Positions 13,618 through 21,764 of a stretch of 23,920 nucleotides of DNA are shown piece by piece (the first letter of the stretch is position 1; the number at the start of each line of letters is the position of its first letter). Made by a program: the position numbers and the translations under genes. Under the pieces are notes generated by a model. The model made no database searches, was not told the origin of the DNA, and saw only the letters and a program-made list of their open reading frames with translations. The stretch is from Clostridiaceae bacterium (GTDB taxonomy: Bacteria; Bacillota_A; Clostridia; Clostridiales; Clostridiaceae): contig JAQSXU010000054.1 of NCBI GenBank assembly GCA_029256485.1, positions 1 through 23,920 of the forward strand. The letters are read 5' to 3'.

Positions 13618-14889
13618 ATGGCAATTATTAATGCAATAACAAGTGCAATGACGGCTTTTTTCGGGTTTAATTCTGCAGTAACGGTTATGGGTATTATCCT
13701 TATAGTTTCATTTATAGTAAAAGTGCCTATAAAAAAAGCTATACTTGGTGCCTTAAAGGTATCCATAGGACTTCAGGGATTGATGATGGTTGTTGGCCTA
13801 ATACAAACAGCAATGCAAACTCCAGTTACCAACATTGTTAAATTGTATCACTTTAATAAAAGTGTTGTGGATGTTGGATGGGGAAGCTTAACTTATGCAT
13901 TTGGTAACACTTATGGTTACTTTGGAGTACTTGTATTTTTAGTATTAAATGTATTCTTAGTTTATATAAGATATACTCAAACTTTATATGTAGATGTATT
14001 TAATACATGGAGACCTATGCTTCTAGCTGGAATGGTAGGGGTAGCTTCACACAGTTTCTGGGTAGCTACATTAGCAGTAATTATATTCTTAATGATTGAC
14101 GTAAAGGCAGCAGATATTGCCGCACCGTATATAGAAAAAATAAATAACTTTCCTGCAGGCGGTTCATGGCCTCATGGAAGCCACTTCTCTTTCCAGGCGT
14201 GTATTGCAATACCAATCGAATGGGTTCTCAGAAGAACTCCTGGAATAAAAGATATAAACGTAAAAGCTGAAACTATAGAAGAAAAGTTCGGTATCTTTGG
14301 TGAAAGTACTGTAATGGGCGCAATGGTTGGATTTATCATTGGTTTGATAAGCCAGATAGGACTTATGCCTTCACTGTTATTAGGAACTGAAATGGCTACT
14401 GCATTTCTTCTTCTTCCAAGAATGGCATCAATACTTGTGGAAGGCTGGTTCCCAATAATTAAAGCTTCAAGAAAAATACTTTCAAGCAAACTTCACAGAG
14501 AAGATGTTCGTATAGCTCTTGACTGCTCAACTGTTATAGGTCATCCAGCAGTTGTTCCTACAACTTTATTAATGTATCCTATAGCATTACTTATTTCACT
14601 TGTACTTCCTGGAAACACAATGATAGCTTCAGTCAGCCTTATCATAGTTCTTTGGGAAAGTGCAGCAATTAATGCAATTACTGAAGGTAACATTATTCAT
14701 AACGTAATTATAGAATCATTTGTTATATGTCTGTTCTGTTGGGGCGCTACACTTATGGCTGCACCAATGACTGCTTTAGCTCAAACTTTAGGTTATACTG
14801 GATCATCACTTATTTCATCTTGGGATGCTTCAGGTACACCATTAGTTGTAATTGTTTATAAGGCATTTGGATGGATATTCGGTTTCTAA
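13618..14889 (+). CDS. PTS galactitol-type EIIC component
   Basis: Membrane channel that binds and translocates the sugar, 423 residues with about ten or more hydrophobic segments. The GatC pattern is recognisable: FGFNSAVTVMGIILIVSFIVKVPIKKAILGALKVSIGLQG at the N-terminus, then VDVGWGSLTYAFGNTYGYFG, TQTLYVDVFNTW and the amphipathic INNFPAGGSWPHGSHFSF loop. The second half contains IGHPAVVPTTLLMYPIAL and WESAAINAITEGNIIHN. It is 24 bases after EIIB with a strong AGGGGG site. It is followed by a 17-bp hairpin before EIIA. The EIIC-Gat family also carries arabinitol, ribitol-like and unknown substrates, so galactitol is only a family label. Confidence 0.93.
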   Translation: MAIINAITSAMTAFFGFNSAVTVMGIILIVSFIVKVPIKKAILGALKVSIGLQGLMMVVGLIQTAMQTPVTNIVKLYHFNKSVVDVGWGSLTYAFGNTYGYFGVLVFLVLNVFLVYIRYTQTLYVDVFNTWRPMLLAGMVGVASHSFWVATLAVIIFLMIDVKAADIAAPYIEKINNFPAGGSWPHGSHFSFQACIAIPIEWVLRRTPGIKDINVKAETIEEKFGIFGESTVMGAMVGFIIGLISQIGLMPSLLLGTEMATAFLLLPRMASILVEGWFPIIKASRKILSSKLHREDVRIALDCSTVIGHPAVVPTTLLMYPIALLISLVLPGNTMIASVSLIIVLWESAAINAITEGNIIHNVIIESFVICLFCWGATLMAAPMTALAQTLGYTGSSLISSWDASGTPLVVIVYKAFGWIFGF

Positions 14890-14932
14890 ATTTAATAAAC
14901 ACACCCTTAATACAACTTTACTAAATGAAAAT

Positions 14933-14969
14933 GTATGTAAATTACTTTCTTTGAAAGTAATTTACATAC
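14933..14969 (+). repeat. 17-bp perfect intercistronic hairpin between EIIC and EIIA
   Basis: GTATGTAAATTACTTTC and its exact complement are separated by TTT. No T run follows, so it is not a simple terminator. It ends 5 bases before the AAGGAGG of the EIIA gene. Segment-specific mRNA stability or processing is the likely role. Confidence 0.9.
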
Positions 14970-14986
14970 CATAAGGAGGAAAACAC

Positions 14987-15466
14987 ATGCATGATACTTT
15001 CGACGGAATATACTATGATGTGTTATTGCTAGATAACATTAATACAAAAGAAGAAGCAATAAACTATATGGCAGATTACTTAGAAAAAAAAGGTTATGTT
15101 AATTCAAAATATGCTGCTGCTACTATTGAAAGAGAACATGTATACCCAACCGGCTTGGCAACAAAGCCAATCGGTGTAGCTGTAGCACATTCACAATCAG
15201 AAAATGTAATGAAACAATCCGTTTTACTTGGAATTACAAAAAAACCAATTAAGTTTTGCAAAATGGAAGATGATAAGTGTGAAATAGACGTAGGCATAAT
15301 TTTTATGCTGGCACTTAAAGGTGAAAATACTCATCTTAATTATTTGAAAAATATAGTTAACTTTTGTAAATATGAAGATAAAACCCAAAGATTATATTCT
15401 GTTTCATCCGCAGAGGAAGCTTACAAAATTTTTATATCTGAAATATTGAAAATTGATGAAAAATAG
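14987..15466 (+). CDS. PTS fructose/galactitol-type EIIA component
   Basis: Cytoplasmic phosphocarrier of the EIIA-2 family (Gat/Fru/Mtl type), 159 residues. The segment REHVYPTGLATKPIGVAVAHSQSENV contains the phosphorylated His (H68), equivalent to the His of the family PHG/AHS motif, with H51 supporting. GIIFMLALKGENTHLNYLKNIVNFC is the usual core helix-strand region. It receives phosphate from HPr and gives it to the EIIB of this operon. It probably also communicates with the operon's own activator, which carries a homologous EIIA domain at its C-terminus. An AAGGAGG site precedes the ATG. Hairpins flank the gene on both sides. Confidence 0.93.
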   Translation: MHDTFDGIYYDVLLLDNINTKEEAINYMADYLEKKGYVNSKYAAATIEREHVYPTGLATKPIGVAVAHSQSENVMKQSVLLGITKKPIKFCKMEDDKCEIDVGIIFMLALKGENTHLNYLKNIVNFCKYEDKTQRLYSVSSAEEAYKIFISEILKIDEK

Positions 15467-15523
15467 TTTTTACAAAATATTTGTATAAATGTTTAAAATA
15501 TATTAAATAAAATTAAAATATAT

Positions 15524-15587
15524 AGAATATTTCGTCGATATATTGTAAAATTAAATTGTTAAGTGATATTTTACGACAAAATATTCT
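15524..15587 (+). repeat. Imperfect 14-bp inverted repeat between EIIA and aldolase genes
   Basis: AGAATATTTCGTCG (15524-15537) pairs with CGACAAAATATTCT (15574-15587) with one mismatch and a 36-base loop. The left arm also resembles the GAAATATTTCGTA side of O2. It ends 6 bases before the GGAGATG ribosome site of the aldolase. Confidence 0.75.
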
Positions 15588-15603
15588 TAATGGAGATGAT
15601 AAA

Positions 15604-16437
15604 ATGTTAACTGATATGAAAAGTATCCTTTTGGATGCAAAGAAAAATAAATATGGTGTAGCTGCTGCTGACGTTTGGAGTGAAAGCAGCATAAAGGCTG
15701 TAATTGCAGCCGCAGAAAATGAGAATGCTCCTGCAATAATTGCAATTTACCCTGCAATCGCAGATGTATTGGAAGTAGGTAAAATAGCTGCTGATCTTGC
15801 TAGTAAATCAAAGGTACCTTTGGCTGTTCATCTAGATCATGGTACAACCTTCGATCAAGCTGTACAATCAGTTAAGGCAGGACTTACTTCTGTTATGGTA
15901 GATCGTTCAACCCTTCCTTTTGAAGACAACGTAAGAGAAGTTAAAGAAATTGTTAAACTTGCTCATGCGGTTGGTGTTACTGTAGAGGCTGAATTAGGAC
16001 ATGTAGGTCAGGGATTTGAATATGAACAAACCAAAAATACTGCACTTACTGATCCAAAGCAAGCAGTTGAGTTTGTTAAACAAACTGGAGTAGATTGTTT
16101 AGCTGTAGCAGTTGGTACTTCTCACGGCGTATACAAAGGAAAACCTGAAATACATTTCGACTTGCTTGAAACATTAAGGGATGCCTTAGATGTTCCTCTA
16201 GTTCTTCACGGATGTTCCGGTACAGGCGATGAAAATCTTAAAAAGGCAATTGAATTTGGAATAACTAAATTAAATCTTTATACTGATTTAGATATGGCTG
16301 GCTTAGAAATGTTTAAAAACTACTCAAAAGGCCATGATAACTATAAAATAGTTGATGCCAGCAAAATAATTTACAAGGGGTATACTGAGAAATTACAATA
16401 CTATATAAGATTATTTGGCTCAAATAATAGAGCCTAA
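15604..16437 (+). CDS. Class II ketose-bisphosphate aldolase, variant phosphate loop
   Basis: Zinc-dependent aldolase, 277 residues. I chose the ATG at 15604, not an in-frame codon 48 bases upstream, because GGAGATG is well placed and the protein then aligns from its first residues with the paralogue at 9453-10304. Catalytic features: HLDHG (D78, H79), VEAELGHVG (E128/E130), GTSHG (H174) and LHG (H202). Two departures from its paralogue stand out. The phosphate-binding GGSG is GCSG (C204), and the conserved N-x-x-TD reads NLYTD instead of NICTD. These, and DRS for DAS near 100, suggest another substrate or handedness. It presumably cleaves the ketose (bis)phosphate made from the sugar imported by this operon's PTS. 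No dedicated 1- or 6-phosphate kinase is inside the operon. Confidence 0.9.
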   Translation: MLTDMKSILLDAKKNKYGVAAADVWSESSIKAVIAAAENENAPAIIAIYPAIADVLEVGKIAADLASKSKVPLAVHLDHGTTFDQAVQSVKAGLTSVMVDRSTLPFEDNVREVKEIVKLAHAVGVTVEAELGHVGQGFEYEQTKNTALTDPKQAVEFVKQTGVDCLAVAVGTSHGVYKGKPEIHFDLLETLRDALDVPLVLHGCSGTGDENLKKAIEFGITKLNLYTDLDMAGLEMFKNYSKGHDNYKIVDASKIIYKGYTEKLQYYIRLFGSNNRA

Positions 16438-16448
16438 GATATAATTAG

Positions 16449-16483
16449 TTATTCGTTTTCTATTTTTAATAGAAAACGAATAA
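16449..16483 (+). repeat. 16-bp perfect hairpin between aldolase and activator genes
   Basis: TTATTCGTTTTCTATT and its exact complement are separated by TTT. There is no T run on either side. It ends 17 bases before the GAGGTG site of the regulator and could reduce regulator expression relative to the upstream enzymes. Confidence 0.9.
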
Positions 16484-16513
16484 TAGTCTTAATGAGACAT
16501 GAGGTGAAAAGCA

Positions 16514-19399
16514 TTGGACGAAAGTAACCTGAATAAAGTTAAAGAAGTTATTAGCAATGAGGATTTTAAAAATCCATTAAGCGATGAGGAAATAGCACAG
16601 AAATTGTCCATTTTAAGGGAAACCGTTACCAATTGCAGACATGAGCTTAACATTCCCAATTCAAGAGAAAGAAGAAAACCTGCCTTAATTGAGGCCATAA
16701 AATCAATTAAAAGTAAAGATGCAGATATAAATGTAAAGCAAATAACTTTTAACCTTAATAGGCTTGGTTTCAACGTTTCCAAGAATTCCGTATCTGAAAT
16801 AGTTAGTAATTCTGAAACATATTTAAAAGTATCAGAAACTGACAAAAATTTAATGCAATATAGTAACAATGATTCCTTTAGTAAATTGGTTGGTTACGAT
16901 GGAAGCCTTACAAAATGTGTAAAACAAGCTAAGGCTTCAATACTATACCCTCCTTTTGGACTTCCCACTTTAATAATTGGGGAAAGCGGTACAGGTAAAA
17001 CACTTTTTGCTGAATTTATGTATAAATACGCTGTGCAGGAAAAGATAGTAAGTGAAAATGCCCCTTTTATATCCTTCAACTGCGCTGATTACGGAGATAA
17101 TCCTCAACTTTTACTGTCTATTCTTTATGGTTACAAAAAAGGTTCCTTTACAGGTGCAGACAATGACACCGCAGGTCTTGTTGAGAATGCAAATAATGGG
17201 GTTCTTTTTCTGGATGAAATTCATAGGCTGCCCCCTAAAGGTCAGGAGATATTATTTTCTTTACTGGACAAAGGCCAGTTTAGAAGACTTGGTGAGGCAT
17301 CTAATGACAGAAAAGTTCGCATCTTTTTTATAGGTGCAACCACAGAAAATATAGAATCTTCTCTGCTGGTCAGCTTTAGGAGAAGAGTTCCTATGCTTAT
17401 TTCTGTGCCTTCTTTAAAGGATAGACCTATTAGAGAAAGAGTTAAGCTTATACACAGTTTTTTTCAGGAGGAATCCAATAGAACTAATCATAAAATCTTT
17501 GTGGATGAAAAGATAATTAAGGCTTTTGCACTAAAAAACTTTCAAGGAAATATAGGACAGCTTAGGAGTGAAATTCAAGTTACATGTGCTAATGCTTTTG
17601 TGGAAAAAATGAACAACTGCAAAGATGAAATTGACATTGGACTTAATGAAATATTATATAATAGCTTTTTCAGTGATGATACCAATTTGGATAATCATAA
17701 CCTGTCGGAATATAATATGCTTATAAAGGATAAATTATTTATCCCTAAGATGAATGATAGCAATATTGTAAAGGATACTAAATATTCTTTACCTGAAGAC
17801 ATTTATGAAAAAATTGAGAAAAAATACAATGAGTTGAAAAAACTTAACATGCCTCTAGATGAAATGGAAAAAGTGCTGTGGGTATATATTCTTAATAACT
17901 TTAATAAAATAGGCTTTGATTCTAAAAACAGCAATGATTTAACAGGGCTTGATAATTTAAAATATATCATTAACGATAAAGTTATCTGTATTTTGAAAAA
18001 CTTTATCAGCACTTTAAAGTCCAATTATCCTAGTAAAAAAATTAATGAAAAAGTCATTACCCATCTTGCAATTCATATAAGCGAGGCTATAAAGAGAATA
18101 CGATTTAAATTAGAAATAATCAATCCTAACATTATATATATAAAGGAAAAATATAAAGAAGAATTTAGTCTTGCATGTGATCTTGCAGCACAAATTGAAA
18201 AAGATGAAAAAATCAACATACCTGAAGACGAAATAGGCTTTATTGCAATGTATATAAAAGAAATTCTAAAATCAAGAAATATCAAAGGCAAAATTGGCCT
18301 TGTTATACTTTGCCATGGAAAAATAGCTACAGAAATGGTGAATGTGGTTAATAAATTAATGGATGTTGATTTCCCAATAGCAATAGATATGCCTCTGGAT
18401 GTTAGTCCTTCAAAGATATTTGAAAAGACAATAGAAATTTCAAAAATATTAGATACAGGTAACGGGTTATTATTTCTTGTGGATATGGGTTCATTAATAA
18501 ATGTTGGTGATATTGTTACCAAAAGAACTGGCATTGAAACCCGTACCATTGACAGGGTTGATCTTCTTACAGTGCTGGAGGCTGTACGAAAGGTTTATGT
18601 AGCTGAAGAGAACCTAGATGACATATATTACTCATTGATCAATTCTAAATTTAAATTACCAGTTACTTCACGTAGATCTGATAAACCTTTAGCACTAATA
18701 GCTATGTGTCTTACAGGTCATGGCGTGGCAATTAAAATACATGAAGCACTGTCAGCCAAATATGAAAACATTCCAATAATTACTTTAGGCCTTTTAAATG
18801 ATGATCTAAACGAGAAGATAGACCACCTTAAACAAAAATATAATATTGCTGCAATTGTTGGCACTATCAACCCTGGAATAGACGGCATTAAATTTATTCC
18901 ATTTGAAGATAGCTTTATGAAGAATAATATGATTTTACTTGATTGTATTTTAAAACAGAAACATTCCACTAATCTTGAAAATGCACTAAAAGAAGACCTT
19001 ATCATGCTTGATTTAAAGTGCAGTTCAAAGAAAGAAGTTATCGAGAGAATTTGTCTTCATCTATTTAATAATGGCTATGTAAAAAAGGAATATCTTAACT
19101 CAGTTTTAGAACGTGAGAATTTAAACACCACGTACTTTAGAGGAAACATTGGAATGCCTCATGGAATGTCAGCTTATGTAAACAATTCTTGTTTAATGTT
19201 TGTTCGGCTGAAAAATGAAGTTATTTGGGATAAAGACGGTAGAAAAGTTAATCTTATATGCATGCCTGTAATAGATAACAGCGATAGTGATACAGTTAAT
19301 TATTTATTTAAAATACTAAAACAGCCTGAAATCGTTTCTGGACTAATGGCTGCTAAAAATTCAGGTGAATTTTTGGATATTCTGCAAAAAAATTTATAA
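16514..19399 (+). CDS. Sigma-54-dependent PTS-regulated activator (LevR-like chimera)
   Basis: A 961-residue enhancer-binding activator of the LevR group. Domains in order: an N-terminal HTH (about 20-55, plus a second helical element near 72-98) that resembles the RpoN-box end of sigma-54 itself; AAA+ ATPase with Walker A GESGTGKT (156-163), the sigma-54 contact loop GSFTGA (210-215), Walker B LFLDE (231-235) and arginines at 289-291; a PRD (about 425-590) with H517/H521; an EIIA-Man-like domain with VILCHGK (H601); an EIIB-Gat-like segment with AMCLTGHG (C732); and a C-terminal EIIA-Fru-like domain with GNIGMPHG (H883). LevR itself ends in a second PRD instead. The start is TTG, with GAGGTG 7 bases upstream. 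It probably activates the sigma-54 promoter at 13125 when its PTS partners are dephosphorylated (inference). Confidence 0.93.
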   Translation: MDESNLNKVKEVISNEDFKNPLSDEEIAQKLSILRETVTNCRHELNIPNSRERRKPALIEAIKSIKSKDADINVKQITFNLNRLGFNVSKNSVSEIVSNSETYLKVSETDKNLMQYSNNDSFSKLVGYDGSLTKCVKQAKASILYPPFGLPTLIIGESGTGKTLFAEFMYKYAVQEKIVSENAPFISFNCADYGDNPQLLLSILYGYKKGSFTGADNDTAGLVENANNGVLFLDEIHRLPPKGQEILFSLLDKGQFRRLGEASNDRKVRIFFIGATTENIESSLLVSFRRRVPMLISVPSLKDRPIRERVKLIHSFFQEESNRTNHKIFVDEKIIKAFALKNFQGNIGQLRSEIQVTCANAFVEKMNNCKDEIDIGLNEILYNSFFSDDTNLDNHNLSEYNMLIKDKLFIPKMNDSNIVKDTKYSLPEDIYEKIEKKYNELKKLNMPLDEMEKVLWVYILNNFNKIGFDSKNSNDLTGLDNLKYIINDKVICILKNFISTLKSNYPSKKINEKVITHLAIHISEAIKRIRFKLEIINPNIIYIKEKYKEEFSLACDLAAQIEKDEKINIPEDEIGFIAMYIKEILKSRNIKGKIGLVILCHGKIATEMVNVVNKLMDVDFPIAIDMPLDVSPSKIFEKTIEISKILDTGNGLLFLVDMGSLINVGDIVTKRTGIETRTIDRVDLLTVLEAVRKVYVAEENLDDIYYSLINSKFKLPVTSRRSDKPLALIAMCLTGHGVAIKIHEALSAKYENIPIITLGLLNDDLNEKIDHLKQKYNIAAIVGTINPGIDGIKFIPFEDSFMKNNMILLDCILKQKHSTNLENALKEDLIMLDLKCSSKKEVIERICLHLFNNGYVKKEYLNSVLERENLNTTYFRGNIGMPHGMSAYVNNSCLMFVRLKNEVIWDKDGRKVNLICMPVIDNSDSDTVNYLFKILKQPEIVSGLMAAKNSGEFLDILQKNL

Positions 19400-19428
19400 A
19401 TTTAATTATAAAAGGAGATTGTATTATT

Positions 19429-20469
19429 ATGGAAAAGAAAAAGATTTTAGTTGTAGCTGACGGGGGTGTTACTCCTGATTTAATGAAAAAGATGTTTGAA
19501 CTTGAGCAATACGGTGCTGAAGTTACAATGATAGAAGATAAAGATATGAATAATATGGGTGCAATTACTGATCGTATGCTGCAAATTGAATTAGGCGGTG
19601 TAGATGCTGCTCCTACTTACAAGCCTTTACTTGATGCTTGTGCAGATAAAGATATTATAGTTGTACACGTTGCTTCCATAAATAAAGAAGTTATAAATGC
19701 AGCTAAAAATTTGAAGATTGCTGCTGTACTACGAGGCGGTATTGAAAATGCTGATGTGCCAGCATTAACTGAGCATGGCATAAAACTTATAAACGCACCA
19801 TGGCGTAGTGCTCACGCTGTTGCTGATTTTACCGTTGGTATGATGATTGCAGAAAATAAGAATATTGCCCGCAGTTATAAGTTAATTTGTGAAGGTAAAT
19901 GGTGCAAGAAATATGCAAATCAAGAATATATTCACGATATGCGTAAATGCACTGTAGGTTTAATTGGTTTTGGTTATATTGGCCGTCAGGTTGCTAAAAG
20001 ATTAAGCGGTTTTGACAGTAAAGTTGTTATATATGATCCATTTTTAGATCCTAAGGTAATTACTGAAGCCGGATATACTGCAGTTACATTAGAAGAGTTA
20101 CTAGCAAAATCTGATTTCGTTTCAGTTCATATACGTCTATCAGAAAAAACCACTAAATTCATTGGTGCTAAAGAATTTGCTCAAATGAAACCTACTGCAT
20201 ATTTTATAAACACTGCACGTGCGGGAATAGTTGATACAAAAGCTCTTATCAATGCTTTGCAAACAAAATCAATTGGTGGTGCCGCTATTGATGTATTTGA
20301 TGAAGAGCCGCTTCCAAGTGACAGTCCTCTGTTAAAATTGGATAATATCACACTTACATCTCATTTAGCAGGTACTTCATGTGATACTATGAGAAATTCT
20401 GTAGAAATAGGTTTTGATGATCTTAAAAATTACCTGCAAGGCTTACCAATGCAAAATGTAAGAAACTAA
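19429..20469 (+). CDS. D-isomer-specific 2-hydroxyacid dehydrogenase
   Basis: NAD-dependent oxidoreductase of the phosphoglycerate/2-hydroxyacid dehydrogenase family, 346 residues. The nucleotide site is GLIGFGYIG (G180, G182, G185), with D203 in VVIYDPF indicating NAD preference. The catalytic triad is complete: R264 in NTARAGIV, E293 in DEEPLP and H312 in LTSHLAG. An 'LRGGIENADVPALTEHGI' stretch and 'WRSAHAVADFTVGMMI' are standard for the family. It follows the regulator by 29 bases with AAAGGAG and ends before the operon terminator, so it is the last gene of the sigma-54 operon. Its presence with a GatABC-type PTS suggests that the imported compound, or a product of it, is a 2-hydroxy or 2-keto acid. 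The true substrate is not evident. Confidence 0.9.
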   Translation: MEKKKILVVADGGVTPDLMKKMFELEQYGAEVTMIEDKDMNNMGAITDRMLQIELGGVDAAPTYKPLLDACADKDIIVVHVASINKEVINAAKNLKIAAVLRGGIENADVPALTEHGIKLINAPWRSAHAVADFTVGMMIAENKNIARSYKLICEGKWCKKYANQEYIHDMRKCTVGLIGFGYIGRQVAKRLSGFDSKVVIYDPFLDPKVITEAGYTAVTLEELLAKSDFVSVHIRLSEKTTKFIGAKEFAQMKPTAYFINTARAGIVDTKALINALQTKSIGGAAIDVFDEEPLPSDSPLLKLDNITLTSHLAGTSCDTMRNSVEIGFDDLKNYLQGLPMQNVRN

Positions 20470-20532
20470 TTTTCTAGTCTATGAATATTATGTGTAAAAC
20501 TCCACTGAAAATTTTAAACTAATGTATGTATA

Positions 20533-20573
20533 AAAAACTAGGTTTGGATTTAAATATCCAAACCTAGTTTTTA
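20533..20573. terminator. Bidirectional terminator between the converging operons
   Basis: AAAAACTAGGTTTGGAT pairs with ATCCAAACCTAGTTTTT (17 bp) around a short AT loop. A run on one side and T run on the other let it end both the plus-strand sigma-54 operon and the minus-strand hxl operon. Confidence 0.93.
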
Positions 20574-20608
20574 TTGTGTACATGATAAATGTACATTTGT
20601 ATTTTAAT

Positions 20609-21148
20609 TTACCAGTGTCTTGAGGTAGCTTCCGAATTGGAAATTTCATTTCTTTTACTTAACATCAAACAAATAGCATCAAGTACTATATGAAGGCTTT
20701 GGTCAAATAAAGAGCTCAAAAGCTGTACTGATTTTCTTTCCTTTCCGCTATCACCTTTAGTTGTACCTGGGACCACTACAACTTTATCAGCAAGTGTCCC
20801 TATAGTGGAATTGATTTTGCTGGTTACCGCAATTATTATACAGCCTTTTTCCTTTGCTTTCTTTACATTTCCAACTACATTACTGCTTTCTCCTGATCCG
20901 GATACTGCAAAGTATATATCCCCGTTTTTTACAGATGGAGTTATAGTTTCGCCCACTGAGTATACCTCATAGCCTAAATGCATGAGCCTCATGGCAAAAC
21001 CTTTTCCCATAAGTCCGGAACGACCCTCTCCATCTACAAAAATTCTGCTGTTATCCTTTATATATTCCAATACTTCTTCTAATTGGTTTCTGTCTACTTT
21101 AGCCATTACAGATTCTATTTCTTCAGTGATAATATTTATAACATCCAT
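20609..21148 (-). CDS. hxlB: 6-phospho-3-hexuloisomerase (SIS domain)
   Basis: Interconverts D-arabino-3-hexulose-6-phosphate and fructose-6-phosphate, the second step of the ribulose monophosphate pathway. A single SIS domain, 179 residues. PHI hallmarks are visible: VDGEGRSGLMGKGFAMRLMHLGYEVYSVGETITP (38-71), SGSGESSNV (83-91), AVTSKINSTIGTLAD and LLSSLFDQSLHIVLDA. The C-terminus ends SRHW, a few residues shorter than the usual RHANLE-type tail. Its ATG directly abuts the hxlA stop, and its GGGAGATGG site lies inside hxlA, so translation is coupled. Either formaldehyde fixation or reverse flow from fructose-6-P to ribulose-5-P is possible. Confidence 0.93.
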   Translation of the reverse strand: MDVINIITEEIESVMAKVDRNQLEEVLEYIKDNSRIFVDGEGRSGLMGKGFAMRLMHLGYEVYSVGETITPSVKNGDIYFAVSGSGESSNVVGNVKKAKEKGCIIIAVTSKINSTIGTLADKVVVVPGTTKGDSGKERKSVQLLSSLFDQSLHIVLDAICLMLSKRNEISNSEATSRHW

Positions 21149-21763
21149 TTATACCATCTCCCTGAATTTTTTAGCACTTTCTTTAACATTGGAAGCCTTA
21201 GCTATTGCTCCGCCAATTATCACTATGTCTGCAGAGGCTTCTTTTATTTCTTTAATAGTATCATAGTTTACTCCGCCTGCCACAGCAATATTATTTATCT
21301 CTGGGAACTTTTCCTTAAAACTTTTTAGAAGGCTTGTCAAACTGCTGTGCTTATTATCTGAAGCAAGATGAACACAAAATATAGCATTACTAAATTTCTT
21401 TAATTTATGAATTTTATCATCTTCTACTTCAAGAAGATCTATCATCATGATTTTATTAAATTCATCTGCTACCTTCTGGCAGGCAGCTATAGTATCTAGA
21501 GAAGCTGCTGCCATAACAGTTGCAATATCTGCTCCATTAGAGAAGGCAGCATTAAATTCATATGCTCCTTCATCCATAGTTTTTATATCCGCCAGCAATA
21601 TTTTGCCTGGAAAACTGTTCTTAATTTCTTTTACTGAAGTCATGCCAAAATCCTTTATTAATGCTGTTCCAACTTCTATTATATCTATATAAGGGCTGGC
21701 CTCCCCAATAATCTTTATTGCATTATCAATACTAATTCTATCCAATGCCAATTGTATTTTCAC
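21149..21763 (-). CDS. hxlA: 3-hexulose-6-phosphate synthase
   Basis: Condenses formaldehyde with ribulose-5-phosphate, or runs the reverse. 204 residues of the OMP-decarboxylase suprafamily, on a GTG start with GAGGTTG upstream. Seen: LALDRIS, DIIEVGTALIKDFG, the Mg site LADIKTMDEG (D59, K61, D64), IDLLEVED, VHLASD and VAGGV near 162. The paired isomerase gene favours HPS over 3-keto-L-gulonate-6-P decarboxylase (UlaD), which has the same fold and Mg motif. HPS usually reads VHTGID where this has VHLASD, a small deviation that leaves some doubt about substrate. It starts 1 base after the kinase stop, so the three genes are tightly coupled. Confidence 0.88.
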   Translation of the reverse strand: MKIQLALDRISIDNAIKIIGEASPYIDIIEVGTALIKDFGMTSVKEIKNSFPGKILLADIKTMDEGAYEFNAAFSNGADIATVMAAASLDTIAACQKVADEFNKIMMIDLLEVEDDKIHKLKKFSNAIFCVHLASDNKHSSLTSLLKSFKEKFPEINNIAVAGGVNYDTIKEIKEASADIVIIGGAIAKASNVKESAKKFREMV

Positions 21764-21764
21764 T

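Noticed and set aside
21149..21763. 3-keto-L-gulonate-6-phosphate decarboxylase (UlaD) for hxlA
   Set aside because: Same fold and Mg motif, but the coupled downstream gene is a clear phosphohexuloisomerase, which pairs with HPS.
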